Below are positions 15,611 through 24,722 of a stretch of DNA of 64,000 bases, in pieces (position 1 is the first letter of the stretch; each line of letters begins with the position of its first letter). The notes under the pieces were generated by a model. It made no database searches, was not told the origin of the DNA, and saw only the letters and a list, made by a program, of their open reading frames with translations. A program made the position numbers and the translations under genes. The stretch comes from Rahnella aceris (GTDB lineage Bacteria > Pseudomonadota > Gammaproteobacteria > Enterobacterales > Enterobacteriaceae): NCBI RefSeq assembly GCF_011684115.1, contig NZ_JAADJV010000001.1, positions 1,550,001-1,614,000 of the forward strand. The letters are read 5' to 3'.

Positions 15611-16338
15611 TAACGGTCAGCGGATTGAATAAATCATTTAACCAGTTCCCTGCTCTGTCGGATATTAATTTCACTGTAAAAAAAGGGGAAGTGGTATCGA
15701 TTATTGGCCCTTCGGGTTCCGGGAAATCCACCCTGTTACGTTCGCTGAATTTGCTGGTCAGGCCGGATTCCGGCCTGATGCAGATTGGTGATAAACACAT
15801 TAATGCTGCAACCCTTACCCGCAAACAAACGGGCGATTTTCGCCGCCAGACATCCATGGTTTTTCAGCACTACAATTTGTTTAAAAATAAAACCGCACTG
15901 GAAAATATCACTGAGATCTTACGTTTTACCCAAAAACTGAATAAAGCGCAGGCGCGGGAACGGGGTCAGGAATTGCTGGCGCAGGTGGGGCTGGCGCACA
16001 AATCGGCAGCCTATCCCGGCACTCTTTCCGGTGGACAGCAGCAGCGCGTCGGTATCGCCCGCGCAATGGCCGTTGATCCGCAGGTGATTTTATTTGATGA
16101 GCCCACGTCTTCTCTGGATCCCGAAATGCGCCGTGAAGTGCTGAACCTGATTGAAGGGCTGGCCGGTCGCGACTTAACCATGATGATCGTCACGCATGAA
16201 ATGGGGTTCGCCCGCAATGTTTCTGACCGGATATTTTTCATGGAGCACGGTCATATTATCGAACAAGGCGAACCGGCAAAAATATTCCAGACCGTTTCCG
16301 GAAACCGCACCCGTTCTTTTTTACATGATTTTACCTGA
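15607..16338 (+). CDS. polar amino-acid ABC transporter ATP-binding protein (YxeO/TcyN-like)
   Basis: A 243-residue ATPase with all motifs: Walker [10 protein letters not shown], signature [10 protein letters not shown], Walker [12 protein letters not shown] and switch VTHEMGFA. It belongs to the HisP/GlnQ group for polar amino acids, with closest resemblance to cystine or YxeO-type ATPases. It is translationally coupled to the monooxygenase gene by a 4-bp overlap and lies 24 bp before the permease gene. It powers import of the compound degraded by the monooxygenase. Confidence 0.92.
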   Translation: MITVSGLNKSFNQFPALSDINFTVKKGEVVSIIGPSGSGKSTLLRSLNLLVRPDSGLMQIGDKHINAATLTRKQTGDFRRQTSMVFQHYNLFKNKTALENITEILRFTQKLNKAQARERGQELLAQVGLAHKSAAYPGTLSGGQQQRVGIARAMAVDPQVILFDEPTSSLDPEMRREVLNLIEGLAGRDLTMMIVTHEMGFARNVSDRIFFMEHGHIIEQGEPAKIFQTVSGNRTRSFLHDFT

Positions 16339-16362
16339 TGGCCGTAAACGGAATTTTTCACA

Positions 16363-17031
16363 ATGAATTTTGATTTCCCTTATATGCTCGGCGTTATTCC
16401 GCAGATCCTCGTCTATCTTCCCGTGACTTTGCTGATTTCATTTCTTTCCATTCTACTGGCAACCGTTCTGGGCATTATTTTCGCCTTATTACTCAGGGCC
16501 GGTAAAATACCCGCGGCTTTCGCGCATCTTTATATTTCATTCTTTCGTGGTACGCCGGTACTGGTACAGTTATTGATTATTTATTTTGGTCTGCCGCAAA
16601 TTATCCCTTCGATGAATTCACTGAGTGCCATGAATGCGGTGATCCTCGGTTTAAGCTTAAACACGTCTGCCTATCTGGCGGAAATCTTCCGTGCCGCTAT
16701 CGACTCCGTCGATAAAGGGCAACTGGAAGCCTCTCTGGCCTCCGGGCTGAGCATGTTTAAAGCCTCCAGCCGTATCCTGTTTCCGCAAGCCTGCCGCAAT
16801 GCGATTCCGGCTACCGGCAACGTCTATATCGGCCTGATCAAGAACTCCTCACTGGCGTTCACCTTAGGCGTGAGCGAACTGCTGGCTGCAGGAAAAATGG
16901 TGGCCACAGAGTCGCTGAAATTCTTCGAAGCGTATTTCGCTGTGGCGCTGGTCTACTGGGCGCTGACCATCATTTTCAGTGAGTTACAACGTCGCCTCGA
17001 AAAACATCTCGGCAAACCCTATGCCGGTTAA
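16363..17031 (+). CDS. polar amino-acid ABC transporter permease
   Basis: A 222-residue HisM/GltK-type permease with about five membrane helices, the conserved FFRGTPVLVQLLIIYFGLP segment and an EAA loop near LEASLASGLSMFKASSRILFPQA. A single permease gene implies a homodimer, as in cystine and YxeN importers. It is followed 15 bp later by the binding-protein gene. Confidence 0.92.
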   Translation: MNFDFPYMLGVIPQILVYLPVTLLISFLSILLATVLGIIFALLLRAGKIPAAFAHLYISFFRGTPVLVQLLIIYFGLPQIIPSMNSLSAMNAVILGLSLNTSAYLAEIFRAAIDSVDKGQLEASLASGLSMFKASSRILFPQACRNAIPATGNVYIGLIKNSSLAFTLGVSELLAAGKMVATESLKFFEAYFAVALVYWALTIIFSELQRRLEKHLGKPYAG

Positions 17032-17046
17032 ACAGGAAATTTTCAT

Positions 17047-17847
17047 ATGCGATTGTTAACACTGTCTATTTTATCCCTTCCCCTTTTACTGACTGCCTGC
17101 GATAAACCCGCCGTCAAAGCGGATGATCAACCCGTTCTGCGGGTGGGCGCGACACCGGACGGTTATCCGCACTATTTTAAAGAGGGCGACACCATCAAAG
17201 GATTCAGCACGGATATTCTCAACGCCGTCGCCGGCAAGATCCACTACAAAGTTGAATGGGTAACCTCCGACTGGGTGGGCGTTCTTGGCTCTCTGGAAAC
17301 CGGCAAAGTGGATACCGTGGGCAATTTTGCTGACACGCCGGAGCGGCGCAAGAAATATGATTATTCAGCGCCCTACTATTACTCTGCGGCGCAACTGGCA
17401 GTCAGTAAAAACAACACCACTATTCACGGTTTACAGGACATGAAAGGGAAAACGGTCGCCGCCGATCTCGGTTCGAACTATGGCAAAGTCCTGAAAGAAT
17501 TTGACCCGAAAAACGAAATCAGGTTGGTGACCTTTGAGGGTATGGATGTGGTGGTTAACAGCGTGGCGCAGGGAAAAGTCGATGCGTATGTTTCCGGCCA
17601 GGTGATCCTGCTCGGGCAAATCAAGCGTAAAAATCTGCCGCTGAAAGTCGTCGGAGAACCCTTTGGCCTGAAACAGGTCGCCCTGCCATTCAGAAAAGAT
17701 GCGCGCGGAGAAGCGCTGAAACAAAAAGTGGATGTCGCACTCGGTGAATTACGGGCAGACGGCACATTGAAGAAGATTTCCGAAAAATGGTTTGACCGGG
17801 ATCTGAGTGTGGATACGGAATTAACCTCGGTCAGCAAAAGACAATAA
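17047..17847 (+). CDS. amino-acid ABC transporter substrate-binding lipoprotein (family 3)
   Basis: A 266-residue protein with a lipoprotein signal: LLLTAC places the lipidated Cys at residue 18. The mature part is a type-3 solute-binding protein (VLRVGATPDGYPHYFKEGD, STDILNAVAGK, VDTVGNFADTPERRKKYDYSAPYY). A lipid-anchored binding protein in an enteric importer is less usual than a soluble one and resembles Gram-positive YxeM/TcyJ. It closes the operon: a textbook terminator lies at 17874-17906. The ligand is probably a cysteine- or cystine-derived amino acid, from context only. Confidence 0.9.
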   Translation: MRLLTLSILSLPLLLTACDKPAVKADDQPVLRVGATPDGYPHYFKEGDTIKGFSTDILNAVAGKIHYKVEWVTSDWVGVLGSLETGKVDTVGNFADTPERRKKYDYSAPYYYSAAQLAVSKNNTTIHGLQDMKGKTVAADLGSNYGKVLKEFDPKNEIRLVTFEGMDVVVNSVAQGKVDAYVSGQVILLGQIKRKNLPLKVVGEPFGLKQVALPFRKDARGEALKQKVDVALGELRADGTLKKISEKWFDRDLSVDTELTSVSKRQ

Positions 17848-17873
17848 ACGCATTTTTACCGTGGCTTTCCGCT

Positions 17874-17906
17874 CCAAAACCCCGCCCGAAACAGGCGGGG
17901 TTTTGG
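17874..17906 (+). terminator. terminator after the monooxygenase/importer operon
   Basis: CCAAAACCCCGCC pairs perfectly with GGCGGGGTTTTGG around a 7-nt loop (cgaaaca). The symmetric A/T tracts would allow it to work on both strands. Confidence 0.85.
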
Positions 17907-18021
17907 ATTCCAGTCCGGAATGTGCGTATTATCGATTAATAATCACCACTTATGCATTTGATGTAAACAATATCTGTGATACATGAAAACAAGTAAATAA
18001 TTGAAATTATAGGGAATTGTG

Positions 18022-20271
18022 ATGAGCTCGATTATACCCACATTGCCAGCAGACAGTTTCGAGATTATAACCTTTGGGGTTGGCCATGGTGATTGTCATC
18101 TGGTAGAGCTTCACCATCATGGTAAAGTCGCCTTTCGCCTGTTATATGACGGTGGTGTCTCTTTGCCTCAAGCTTTAACCGATCACCTGAATGACCATAA
18201 AAAAGAAGACGGAAGTGAGGATCTTGATGTGGTTGTTCTAAGCCACATTGATCACGACCATCAGGGGGGATTTCACTCACTGCTAAAAAAAACAGACATT
18301 ACTATCGGCGAACTCTGGCTGCCCTGTTTACCGGCTTTTGAAAGGCTTAGCTGGTTATTTGCACCAAGAGTGCAAGACGCTGTTTCCAAAGCAAAAGGCC
18401 TTGAGAATGAAGCTAATACAAGAAAGATCCCTGTTATCTATCCTCTTGAAGGCTATAAACATCGTTTTCAAACCAATGGCAATGTGACGGTTTCCGTTAT
18501 TTCACCTGCACGGAAAATGATAAAACGTCTTTATAGCGCCCCCTATTCAGAACTTGAAACATTACTGGCTCATGAATCACTGCCCCATGAATGGCTTATA
18601 CGGGGTGAATCATGGCAAGAGGAGGAGCAATTTTCCGAGGCGGCAAATGTATTCGACACCATGAATGCGCTCTCACGAGATAATTTTTCTCCGGTGAGTA
18701 ATCAGGATAACAATCTGCGTAATCAAAACAACATAGGTCAAAGAATAAAGAAATATCGTGATAATACTTCTGAACCTAATTTTTTTGGTAATTCCGTTTT
18801 AAACGATACCTCGCTGGTTATTGTTATTGATGCATTACTGGACGGTAGTCAACGCAGACGCATCGTTTTAACCGGGGATCAGGAAAACTGGTCCTGGATT
18901 TGCTCAGAATATCCTGCTGGTCTTGGAGTTGATGTGCTTAAAGCACCGCACCACGGAGGAAGAGTTTATCTTTCGGATAATAAACCTAAAGACAGGGATG
19001 ATTTAGATCAGTTTTATATCTGGATGCGTCCAAGAATTGCCGTAGTAAGTGCAAAAGGCACGCATAATTTACCGCGTCAAGACTTTCGTGAAGCATTAAG
19101 AGCAGTGGGAACAACACTGGCTTGTCCTAATACAAGAACCAAAGAGTTTATTTTCAATGATATAAGCAATCCGCTAAAAAAATCATGCTTTGAACATTTT
19201 GCGTGTAACAGTCAAGATCAAACAAAGGCGCTGCGTGTGCGCATGACAGCATTGCAGGAAGATGTTAATACCGCGGCCTGCTTACAAGGAAACTGCCATA
19301 GAGGAGCCGCACCGATCGTTGTATTGCAGCAAAAGATCATTGAACCAGATGAATCTTTTGTTCGCTGGACTCAAACTGAAGTGCGAAAAAATGCGGAATG
19401 GTTAGAAAAACTCTTAATGAATGACCGCAAAAATCATCTCAAAGATTGGCCGGAAAGCGAACGACTGGACCACGATGTTGAAGCCGTAAAGTGGTCAGCA
19501 ATACACAATCAGGCCGAAGCAGAACAACGTACAGCGTTTGCATTCGACCCTTCATACGTACTGAAGTATGCTGCTGTGCACGGTATAATATGGGGCTCCG
19601 AAGATTTGAAATATGGAAGCACCTGTGATTTAGTTGCAGCAATATCTGATACAGAATATAAAAACTTGCTCAATAAGGTTAAAGAATATTCTGGTTTTTT
19701 ATTAAAAATTTCAATGCCAGATTCACGCAGCCTGCATGTCATAGACAATATTGAAATTCTGGAAAGTGCAGAATTTTCTGTTTTAATGGAATTCTGGTCA
19801 GCGTGGGCCTACATTCCCTATGAAATATTCATCCGGCATGTCAAACCCAGGTTATTACGTGATATTGCAAAGCATTATTCAGCCAGTATCGTGAACAACA
19901 TGGATCCCCATTTTCCGATCTCAACTAACGCTAAAAATTCTTATGCCACGTTATATCTTTACAATAATAAAGCAGTTAGCCCTGACTTCTATGAAAAAAA
20001 TAGCTGGTACAGATTAGATGAAAAACTTACGGGCTATATAAGCGCTCATGCATTTATGGCGCAAATGGAACAAAGCAAAGGAAGTGTGCTTCCAATACTA
20101 AACTACTCACATAGAGGTTACACACCAGATTTAAGCTCATTAGAACGATTTGTTAAAAATTTCCGCGACTTATTTGCAGACGAGGAGGAAGAAAAAAGTA
20201 ATTACCCCAAAGACTTTGAAACTGCGCCTTGGTTGAAGTTATGGGGTAAGGATATAAAAAAACAGAGCTGA
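18022..20271 (+). CDS. large metallo-beta-lactamase-fold protein (ComEC/Rec2-type MBL) with an unknown C-terminal domain
   Basis: A 749-residue protein from the ATG at 18022 (AGGG 7 nt upstream; a GTG at 18019 is less well placed). Residues ~10-390 form an MBL domain like the soluble part of ComEC: FGVGHGDCHLVEL, LLYDGG, the metal motif SHIDHDHQGG, LTGDQE with the bridging Asp, and APHHGG with the last His. All metal ligands are present, so it is probably an active hydrolase or nuclease. Residues ~400-749 match nothing I know, and there is no signal peptide or membrane helix. The gene is visibly more AT-rich and has different codon use from its neighbours, stands alone between two operons, and looks acquired. 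A defence or toxin role is possible but unproven. Confidence 0.75.
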   Translation: MSSIIPTLPADSFEIITFGVGHGDCHLVELHHHGKVAFRLLYDGGVSLPQALTDHLNDHKKEDGSEDLDVVVLSHIDHDHQGGFHSLLKKTDITIGELWLPCLPAFERLSWLFAPRVQDAVSKAKGLENEANTRKIPVIYPLEGYKHRFQTNGNVTVSVISPARKMIKRLYSAPYSELETLLAHESLPHEWLIRGESWQEEEQFSEAANVFDTMNALSRDNFSPVSNQDNNLRNQNNIGQRIKKYRDNTSEPNFFGNSVLNDTSLVIVIDALLDGSQRRRIVLTGDQENWSWICSEYPAGLGVDVLKAPHHGGRVYLSDNKPKDRDDLDQFYIWMRPRIAVVSAKGTHNLPRQDFREALRAVGTTLACPNTRTKEFIFNDISNPLKKSCFEHFACNSQDQTKALRVRMTALQEDVNTAACLQGNCHRGAAPIVVLQQKIIEPDESFVRWTQTEVRKNAEWLEKLLMNDRKNHLKDWPESERLDHDVEAVKWSAIHNQAEAEQRTAFAFDPSYVLKYAAVHGIIWGSEDLKYGSTCDLVAAISDTEYKNLLNKVKEYSGFLLKISMPDSRSLHVIDNIEILESAEFSVLMEFWSAWAYIPYEIFIRHVKPRLLRDIAKHYSASIVNNMDPHFPISTNAKNSYATLYLYNNKAVSPDFYEKNSWYRLDEKLTGYISAHAFMAQMEQSKGSVLPILNYSHRGYTPDLSSLERFVKNFRDLFADEEEEKSNYPKDFETAPWLKLWGKDIKKQS

Positions 20272-20290
20272 TTTTTATTGTACTCATTTT

Positions 20291-20326
20291 GGATAACCGG
20301 AGGTTATTTACGGCTCCCGGTTATCC
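20291..20326. terminator. inverted repeat between convergent genes
   Basis: GGATAACCGG pairs perfectly with CCGGTTATCC (10 bp, 16-nt loop) between the 3' ends of the MBL gene and the permease gene. There is no T-tract, so it is a barrier hairpin more than a classic intrinsic terminator. Confidence 0.45.
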
Positions 20327-20361
20327 ATATCCTTATCCTTCACTTACAACTGTTTAATCGT

Positions 20362-21048
20362 TCACGCTGTTTTGTTTTTTCTTACTACCCTCCCCGCCAG
20401 ATACGCCAGCGTCACACACAGCAGGTAATACATCAGTCCGACCAGCAGGAAGATTTCTGCCGGGTAAATTTGCACCCGGTTGTTCACCTGTCCGGCCACC
20501 GTGGTGAGTTCCGGCACGTTGACGATAAACGCCAGCGACGTGTCTTTCACCAGTGAGATCAGCAGTCCGAGATAGGACGGCAGCAGATTCGGCCACGCCT
20601 GCGGTAACAGCACGAACAACAACACTTTGCCGTAGCTCATGCCTGACGCGATCCCCGCTTCGGTTTGCCCGCGCGGCAAGGCTTCCAGACCCGCCAGCGT
20701 CGAATGCATCACCGCCGCCGAGGTAAACCAGGCCAGTGCCAGAATCACCGTCAGCGGACCGGGGATCGATCCGCCAAACACCACCGGCAGCAGGAAATAC
20801 AGCCAAAAAATCACGAAAATCAGCGGGATCCCACGGATAAACAACGCCCAGATAAACAGAATTTTTCGCGTCCAGCCGCCGAAACGCCACGCCAGTGCCG
20901 CCATCAAAACCCCGGCCAGTAACGCCAGAACGCCCGCCGATGCCGCCATAATTAATGTGAGCAACACCCCGCCCGGCTCACCGTCAGCCAGTCTTCCCCA
21001 CAGCAGATAAGTGAAATTATCCTGCAAAACAGACCAGTCAAATTCCAT
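20362..21048 (-). CDS. glutamate/aspartate-type ABC transporter permease (GltK-like)
   Basis: A 228-residue permease of the HisM family with the conserved FIRGIPLIFVIFWLYFLLP segment and the EAA-like ALPRGQTEAGIASGMSYGKVLLFVLLPQA. It overlaps the upstream permease gene by 11 bp. With that gene it forms the heterodimeric channel typical of GltJK/AatMQ importers. It is the last gene of the SBP-ATPase-permease-permease operon. Confidence 0.92.
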   Translation of the reverse strand: MEFDWSVLQDNFTYLLWGRLADGEPGGVLLTLIMAASAGVLALLAGVLMAALAWRFGGWTRKILFIWALFIRGIPLIFVIFWLYFLLPVVFGGSIPGPLTVILALAWFTSAAVMHSTLAGLEALPRGQTEAGIASGMSYGKVLLFVLLPQAWPNLLPSYLGLLISLVKDTSLAFIVNVPELTTVAGQVNNRVQIYPAEIFLLVGLMYYLLCVTLAYLAGRVVRKNKTA

Positions 21049-21811
21049 CGCGGGTTTCCTCCGTCATTGCCGCCTGCGGCCTGCGCTGCGGACGTTTCGG
21101 ACCAAACGCCGTCATCAGCCCGCCGAGGATCAGCCCGAGCGCCAGATACAGCAATGTCCCGACCGCAAACCCTTCGAAGGCGTGTGCGTTATAGCTTTCA
21201 ATCTGACTGACCTGATACGTCAGTTCCGAAAAACCGATGCCGGTCGCCAGCGAGGAAAGCTTCATCAGATTCAGATACTGGCCGGTGACTGGCTGCCACG
21301 CATTGGTCAGCGCCTGCGGCAAAAGAATGGAAAGCAGCAATGTCTTGCGGCTAAACCCCTGCGAAATCGCCGCTTCAGTCTGGCCTTTGGGCACGGAATT
21401 CAGACCCGCCTGCACTTCTTCCACCAGAAACGCCGCCGTGAACAGCGCCAGCCCCCAGGCCGCACACAAAAATTCCGGCGTCAGCCAGGCAATGTTGCCC
21501 GGAAACGTCGCCCACGGATGATTGTCGCCAATGTAAAAACGCCAGCTTTGCGGCAGCGCGCCATACGCCGCGAAATACCAGAACAGCAGTTGCACCAGCA
21601 GCGGCGTGTTACGGAAAACAGAGACGAACGCCGCCACCGCGCCGCGTGCAATACGCGAGGTACTCAGGCGCAGCGCAATCAGCAGCACAGTCAGTAACGT
21701 AGCGATCAGACTGCCCGCCAGGCTGACATACAGCGTGGTGAGAAAGCCGGAGATAATCCATTGCAAAGGCTGGCCGCTCAGCACGCCCGCCCAGTCAGGA
21801 TGCCAGATCAT
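21038..21811 (-). CDS. glutamate/aspartate-type ABC transporter permease (GltJ-like)
   Basis: A 257-residue permease. The conserved [15 protein letters not shown] segment (residues ~80-95) and the EAA loop [32 protein letters not shown] assign it to the dicarboxylic/acidic amino-acid importers. Its longer N-terminus relative to GltK is normal for GltJ. It overlaps the ATPase stop by 4 bp and the second permease by 11 bp. Confidence 0.92.
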   Translation of the reverse strand: MIWHPDWAGVLSGQPLQWIISGFLTTLYVSLAGSLIATLLTVLLIALRLSTSRIARGAVAAFVSVFRNTPLLVQLLFWYFAAYGALPQSWRFYIGDNHPWATFPGNIAWLTPEFLCAAWGLALFTAAFLVEEVQAGLNSVPKGQTEAAISQGFSRKTLLLSILLPQALTNAWQPVTGQYLNLMKLSSLATGIGFSELTYQVSQIESYNAHAFEGFAVGTLLYLALGLILGGLMTAFGPKRPQRRPQAAMTEETRDGI

Positions 21812-22638
21812 CGCTCTGCTCCTGCCTGCGGATGCAGCGGAAACAATACTTTCTGCAAAAACCGCTGCGCGCGCGGATGTTGCGGACGCAGGAAGAAATC
21901 TTCCGGCTGCGCCTGTTCGAGAATTTCGCCGCCATCCATGAAAATCACCCGGTCGGCGATTTCACGGGCAAAACTCATTTCGTGCGTCACCACAATCATG
22001 GTGATGCCACTTTTCGCCAGCTCCTGCATCACCAGCAGCACTTCGCCGATCATTTCCGGATCGAGCGCTGAAGTCGGTTCATCAAATAAAATAATGTTCG
22101 GATCGGTGACCAGCGCCCGGGCAATTGCCACGCGCTGTTGCTGACCGCCGGATAGCTGCTCGGGATAATGCCGCGCTTTATCCCCCAGCCCGACACGCGT
22201 CAGCAGCGCCCGCGCCTTTTCCCGCGCTTCACTTTTCTTCCAGCCATGCACTTTGATCAGCGCCAGACTGACGTTGTCTTCGGCGGTGAGATGGGCATAC
22301 AGATTGAACTGCTGAAACACGAAACCGATATGCGTGCGTAACTGGCGTAATGCCGCGCCTTTGAGGTTTCGCGTCGGCAGATTGTCGATCAGGATCTCGC
22401 CGCCTGAGGCGGATTCAAGCTGATTAATCAGGCGGATCAGGGTGGATTTTCCGGAGCCGGAAGGCCCGCAAACGGCCACCACTTCGCCGCTGTCCACACG
22501 CAAATCGATGTTGCGGATCACCTCATGCGGACCAAAAGATTTACTGACCTGACGAAATTCGACGGCAGCGGTTTTACCGGCGGATGAATGTGAAAAAACC
22601 GCAGACGTTGCTGCGGTTGAGTAAGTGTCTTGCGGCAT
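21808..22638 (-). CDS. amino-acid ABC transporter ATP-binding protein (GltL-like)
   Basis: A 276-residue ATPase. Walker [10 protein letters not shown], signature [10 protein letters not shown], Walker [12 protein letters not shown] and VTHEMSFA are intact. It carries about 25 extra Ser/Ala/Thr-rich residues before the usual start ([16 protein letters not shown]); AAGGTAAGG precedes the ATG at 22638, so the extension may be real. It lies 24 bp after the binding-protein gene. It drives import of the ligand of the neighbouring SBP. Confidence 0.92.
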   Translation of the reverse strand: MPQDTYSTAATSAVFSHSSAGKTAAVEFRQVSKSFGPHEVIRNIDLRVDSGEVVAVCGPSGSGKSTLIRLINQLESASGGEILIDNLPTRNLKGAALRQLRTHIGFVFQQFNLYAHLTAEDNVSLALIKVHGWKKSEAREKARALLTRVGLGDKARHYPEQLSGGQQQRVAIARALVTDPNIILFDEPTSALDPEMIGEVLLVMQELAKSGITMIVVTHEMSFAREIADRVIFMDGGEILEQAQPEDFFLRPQHPRAQRFLQKVLFPLHPQAGAER

Positions 22639-22662
22639 GTGCCTTACCTTGCATAAAACAGA

Positions 22663-23505
22663 TTATTTGGCTTCGATTTTGAACAGACGCGGCTGAGGAG
22701 ATTTGGTCTGCGGGCCGAACCAGACGTTATAAATGCTGACCGCCTGGCCGTTTTTCTCCAGATTCAGCAGCTCGTCGTTGACCACTTTCAGCAGGCTGGT
22801 TTCGCCTTTTTTCACGCCAACGCCAATCTCTTCCTTGCTCAGCAATTCAGGCAACACTTTGTATTTCGCCTTGTCCGGCGCGCCATCCAGCAAACCGGCC
22901 AGAATGGTGCTGTCCTGGGTAATCGCCTGCACGTTGCCGTTACGTAAAGCGGAAAGCGCCAGCGGAATATCGTCATAAGACAGCACGCGCGATTGCGGGA
23001 AGCGATTATGCAACTCCTGCTCACCGGTGGTGCCTTTCACCGCACCAATGCGCGCCGTGGCATACGCATCGAGCTTATCCGGCGATCCGGCGGGCACCAG
23101 GAACTGCTGGCCGGTGACGAAATAAGGCACGGAGAAGTCGATTACTTTCGCGCGTTCCGGCGTGATGGTGATATCAGCCACAATCAGATCCGCCTTGCCG
23201 GACTGCAACAACGGAATACGGTTGGCCGGATTGGTCGGTACCAGTTGCAATTTCACACCCAGCGTTTTCGCCAGCGCTTTGGCGAAATCGACGTCATAGC
23301 CGACAATATCGTGCGTTTTCGCATCCACAGACCCAAACGGCGGATTGGAATCGAAAGTCGCAACTTTCACAACACCGGCTTTTTTGATATCCGCCAGTTG
23401 GTCCGCATGGGCGGCAAAGGTGGAAAGCGTGCTGAGTGCCAGAACCAGCCCGGCAGCAATTTTGCTTGTTGTCATTTGACGTTGATTAAACTGAATAACG
23501 GTCAT
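22663..23505 (-). CDS. amino-acid ABC transporter periplasmic binding protein (family 3)
   Basis: A 280-residue protein with a Sec signal peptide (basic/polar start, then KIAAGLVLALSTLSTFAAHA, cleaved after ~34). Mature motifs VKVATFDSNPPFGSVDAKTHDIVGYDVDFAKALA and LIVADITITPERAKVIDFSVPYF are hallmark family-3 SBP. The closest groups bind glutamate/aspartate or glutamine, and the exact ligand cannot be read. AAGGAAAAACG precedes the ATG. The 329-bp gap upstream carries its AT-rich promoter region. Confidence 0.92.
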   Translation of the reverse strand: MTVIQFNQRQMTTSKIAAGLVLALSTLSTFAAHADQLADIKKAGVVKVATFDSNPPFGSVDAKTHDIVGYDVDFAKALAKTLGVKLQLVPTNPANRIPLLQSGKADLIVADITITPERAKVIDFSVPYFVTGQQFLVPAGSPDKLDAYATARIGAVKGTTGEQELHNRFPQSRVLSYDDIPLALSALRNGNVQAITQDSTILAGLLDGAPDKAKYKVLPELLSKEEIGVGVKKGETSLLKVVNDELLNLEKNGQAVSIYNVWFGPQTKSPQPRLFKIEAK

Positions 23506-23640
23506 CGTTTTTCCTTATGAATAGTCTGCAGAGGGCTTGCGCCCCAAATTTACAAAGCAGGAGATTTAATTTTTTTTCTTTTGTGAGTCAGAGAATTGCA
23601 TAGGGAATGAGGTCGATGCCACTAACAAAAAAGGATATAG

Positions 23641-23718
23641 ATGGATCAATTAAGCATAAGCTTTTCCGATGATCGTGCGGGGGAGTTGTGCGTGCTGCCG
23701 ATTCAGAAAGCTTGCTGA
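23641..23718 (+). CDS. possible 25-aa small ORF, unrecognised
   Basis: ATG at 23641 is preceded by AAAAAAGGATATAG, a well-placed Shine-Dalgarno, and opens 25 codons (MDQLSISFSDDRAGELCVL...). It is the only candidate gene in the 329-bp gap between the amino-acid importer and cobA. No family is recognisable. Confidence 0.2.
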   Translation: MDQLSISFSDDRAGELCVLPIQKAC

Positions 23719-23727
23719 ACGGAGCGG

Positions 23728-23915
23728 CCTGGAGACCAAAGGCTCCAGGACCGGGAGAAGGCACCGCGCAGCGGCAAGATTTCCAGCCTGTCACTGCGGT
23801 AACTGAAGCATAGCCAGCCAGCGTTAGCGCGCAGTTAAAAAAACGCAGGACTGCAAAGAGGTTCGGTTAAAACCCTTTGGGCCGGTGTGGGTGGCAACCC
23901 ACGGTCTTGACGTTG
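23728..23915. repeat. palindromic repeat region including copy 2 of the GTGGG hairpin element
   Basis: CCTGGAG-n8-CTCCAGG (23728-23749) and, at 23881-23915, GTGGGT-ggca-ACCCAC within CGGTGTGGG...CCCACGGTCTTGAC. The latter matches the element at 13511-13545 outside the loop. The repeat covers the 3' end of cobA, so the last ~28 CobA residues are translated from it. Confidence 0.6.
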
Positions 23916-24722
23916 CCCCTCTCCCCGGTACATCCCCACCACCTCACCGACAATCAGCAGCGCAGGCGTTTGCACCTGTCCGGTAAGGATCATGTCTGCC
24001 AGTGTTTCCAGCCTGCCGGTCAGCACCCGCTGTTCCGGCCGGGTGCCGCGCTCAATGACTGCCACCGGGGTCGTCCCCGGTAAGCCATGCGCCATCAGCT
24101 GGTGGCTGATGGTTTCGCTGTTGGCAATGCCCATATAAAACACCAGCGTCTGACGCGCTTCGGCCAGCGCCCGCCAGTCAACATCCGGCTCCCCCTGTGC
24201 CCCGTGACCTGTCACAAACCGCACTGACTGCGCCAGACTGCGGTGGGTCAGCGGAATACCCGTGGATGCCGCACACCCCATCGCCGCTGTGATGCCGGGC
24301 ACGATGTGGCACATTACGCCGTGCTGCTGGCAATGTGCCATCTCCTCGCCGCCGCGACCGAACACAAACGGATCCCCCCCTTTGAGGCGCACCACGCGAT
24401 GCCCGGCCAGCGCCAGACTGACCAGCAACTGATTAATTTCTTCCTGTCCCAGCGTGTGATTGCGCGTCGATTTACCGGCATCAATGCGCAGCGCCTCGTC
24501 CGGGATCAGCGCCATCACCGGCTCAGACACCAGCCGGTCAAACACCACCACATCCGCCTGCTGGATCACGCGCAGCGCTTTCAGGGTCAGCAGCTCGACA
24601 TCCCCCGGCCCCGCGCCGACCAGCCAGACTTCACCGCGACACACCGGATTACGCCGGTTGGCACCCGCCAGAATTTGCGCGATCTGCTGCATCTGTAATG
24701 TTCTTTCGGGAATGTTGTTCAT
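23835..24722 (-). CDS. cobA: uroporphyrinogen-III C-methyltransferase (SUMT)
   Basis: A 295-residue protein. SUMT motifs are complete: VWLVGAGPGDVELLTLKALR, VVFDRLVS, the SAM-binding RLKGGDPFVFGRGGEE, VVPGI-type HIVPGITAAMGCAA and GIPLTHR. It uses two SAM to make precorrin-2, the precursor of sirohaem needed by nitrite reductase. It ends the nas operon and overlaps the nasA stop by 4 bp, so sirohaem supply is tied to nitrate assimilation. The core ends at VVGEVVGMYRG; the following ~28 residues (GLPPTPAQRVLTEPLC...) are encoded by a palindromic repeat and are not typical of the family. Confidence 0.93.
   Translation of the reverse strand: MNNIPERTLQMQQIAQILAGANRRNPVCRGEVWLVGAGPGDVELLTLKALRVIQQADVVVFDRLVSEPVMALIPDEALRIDAGKSTRNHTLGQEEINQLLVSLALAGHRVVRLKGGDPFVFGRGGEEMAHCQQHGVMCHIVPGITAAMGCAASTGIPLTHRSLAQSVRFVTGHGAQGEPDVDWRALAEARQTLVFYMGIANSETISHQLMAHGLPGTTPVAVIERGTRPEQRVLTGRLETLADMILTGQVQTPALLIVGEVVGMYRGEGQRQDRGLPPTPAQRVLTEPLCSPAFF

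Noticed and set aside
20354..20890. 178-codon minus-strand frame overlapping the GltK-like permease
   Set aside because: Another frame of the same strand; the permease frame has clear family motifs.
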